In this document: positions 5,221 through 5,499 of the stretch, piece after piece
How the letters are laid out: each line of letters opens with the position of its first letter
Position numbering within the stretch: position 1 is the first letter of the stretch
DNA from: an uncultured Candidatus Saccharibacteria bacterium
Lineage (GTDB): Bacteria > Patescibacteria > Saccharimonadia > Saccharimonadales > UBA1547
Length of the DNA stretch: 5,499 nucleotides
Reading direction: 5' to 3'
Assembly (NCBI GenBank): GCA_946480535.1
Contig: CAMLKA010000041.1
Coordinates: 1-5,499, forward strand
The notes under the pieces: model-generated
The model's input: the letters and a program-made list of their open reading frames with translations, nothing else
Told to the model about the DNA's origin: nothing
Database searches by the model: none
Position numbers and translations under genes: made by a program

Positions 5221-5499
5221 CTACTTACTATTTTGCTCGATGAGCTGCGTCACCTTACTGTCAGCCTTTAGGTTCTCGTAGTAAAGAATTTGATTTTTAA
5301 GGATGATCATTTCATCATCTGGACCATGCACCCCCTCGGTAACAGCGAAGAGTTGAATACTACTTTGCTCGGCGTTCACATCGGTTTCCGCTTCTTCACC
5401 AGTTGCTTGAGCCTGCGGATAATAAATGTTTGTAATCTTGAATGATTCATCGTTAAAGGCAGAGAGCTTCCCAAAGTAAATTTGGCCGTTTGAAAGGAA
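5221..5499 (-). CDS. Uncharacterised protein, C-terminal 92 residues (partial)
   Basis: The gene enters from the right edge and stops with TAG at 5223-5221. The visible part starts FLSNGQIYFGKLSAFNDESF, then KITNIYYPQAQ, an acidic Gly/Glu-rich linker (TGEEAETDVNAE), IQLFAVTEGVHGP, DDEMIILKNQILYYENLK and a polar tail. The pattern of a small beta unit (SNGQIYFG, then a Tyr-Tyr strand), a variable acidic linker and a second unit ending in H-G-P-x-D-E-M-I-I looks like a conserved hypothetical family I associate with Patescibacteria, often with an N-terminal membrane helix. That helix would lie outside the window. The phase is unbroken from the edge to the stop, and the upstream terminator suits a convergent gene end. 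No function can be assigned. Confidence 0.78.
   Translation of the reverse strand, partial: FLSNGQIYFGKLSAFNDESFKITNIYYPQAQATGEEAETDVNAEQSSIQLFAVTEGVHGPDDEMIILKNQILYYENLKADSKVTQLIEQNSK

Noticed and set aside
1..5499. Alternative genetic code (UGA read as Gly)
   Set aside because: TGA serves as the normal stop of the coiled-coil gene in a clean ATGA overlap, and no in-frame TGA is needed to keep any gene open.
1..5499. CRISPR array, tRNA, rRNA or insertion sequence
   Set aside because: No regularly spaced repeats, cloverleaf-like ends, rRNA core motifs, transposase motifs or terminal inverted repeats were seen.

Overview
The window most resembles a genome fragment from the Candidate Phyla Radiation (Patescibacteria), probably a Saccharibacteria (TM7)-type bacterium. 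This is inferred from gene character, not from a marker gene. The signs are tail-fibre-like secreted proteins whose phrases recur in Patescibacteria, a compact layout with overlapping genes, and a divergent F1-ATPase-like gene set. TGA ends one of the genes as a normal stop, so there is no sign of the UGA recoding seen in Gracilibacteria or SR1.

Left part, minus strand, read right to left from about 2335 to 1: a four-gene operon. It holds (i) a secreted beta-domain protein ending in a two-helix membrane hairpin that looks like an ATP synthase c subunit (1458-2297); (ii) a 250-residue soluble coiled-coil protein in the position of subunit b (684-1436); (iii) a delta-subunit-like protein (172-687); and (iv) the first 60 codons of an alpha-subunit-like protein (start 182, running off the left edge). 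The order is that of a classical atp operon (c, b, delta, alpha), but the membrane and stalk parts are not classical. The c-like hairpin keeps the R-N-P loop and lacks an acidic residue at the usual ion-binding position. The b-position protein has no membrane helix. This may be an F1-type motor coupled to something on the cell surface rather than, or in addition to, ion flow.

Middle (2298-2547): a 250-base divergent control region. Each strand carries an extended -10 promoter built on the same core (TTATGCTAnAAT). The plus-strand leader is A-rich, lacks a clear ribosome binding site, and contains a 10-base inverted repeat whose second arm lies just inside the start of the next gene.

Right part, plus strand: a two-gene unit with a 704-residue secreted, tail-fibre-like surface protein (2548-4662) and a 167-residue single-pass membrane protein of unknown function (4677-5180). 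It ends in a strong hairpin terminator (5180-5208) that can also serve the convergent minus-strand gene, of which only the last 92 residues are present (5221-5499).

No tRNA, rRNA, CRISPR array or insertion sequence was seen. Family assignments come from reading the translations by eye; no database search was possible.
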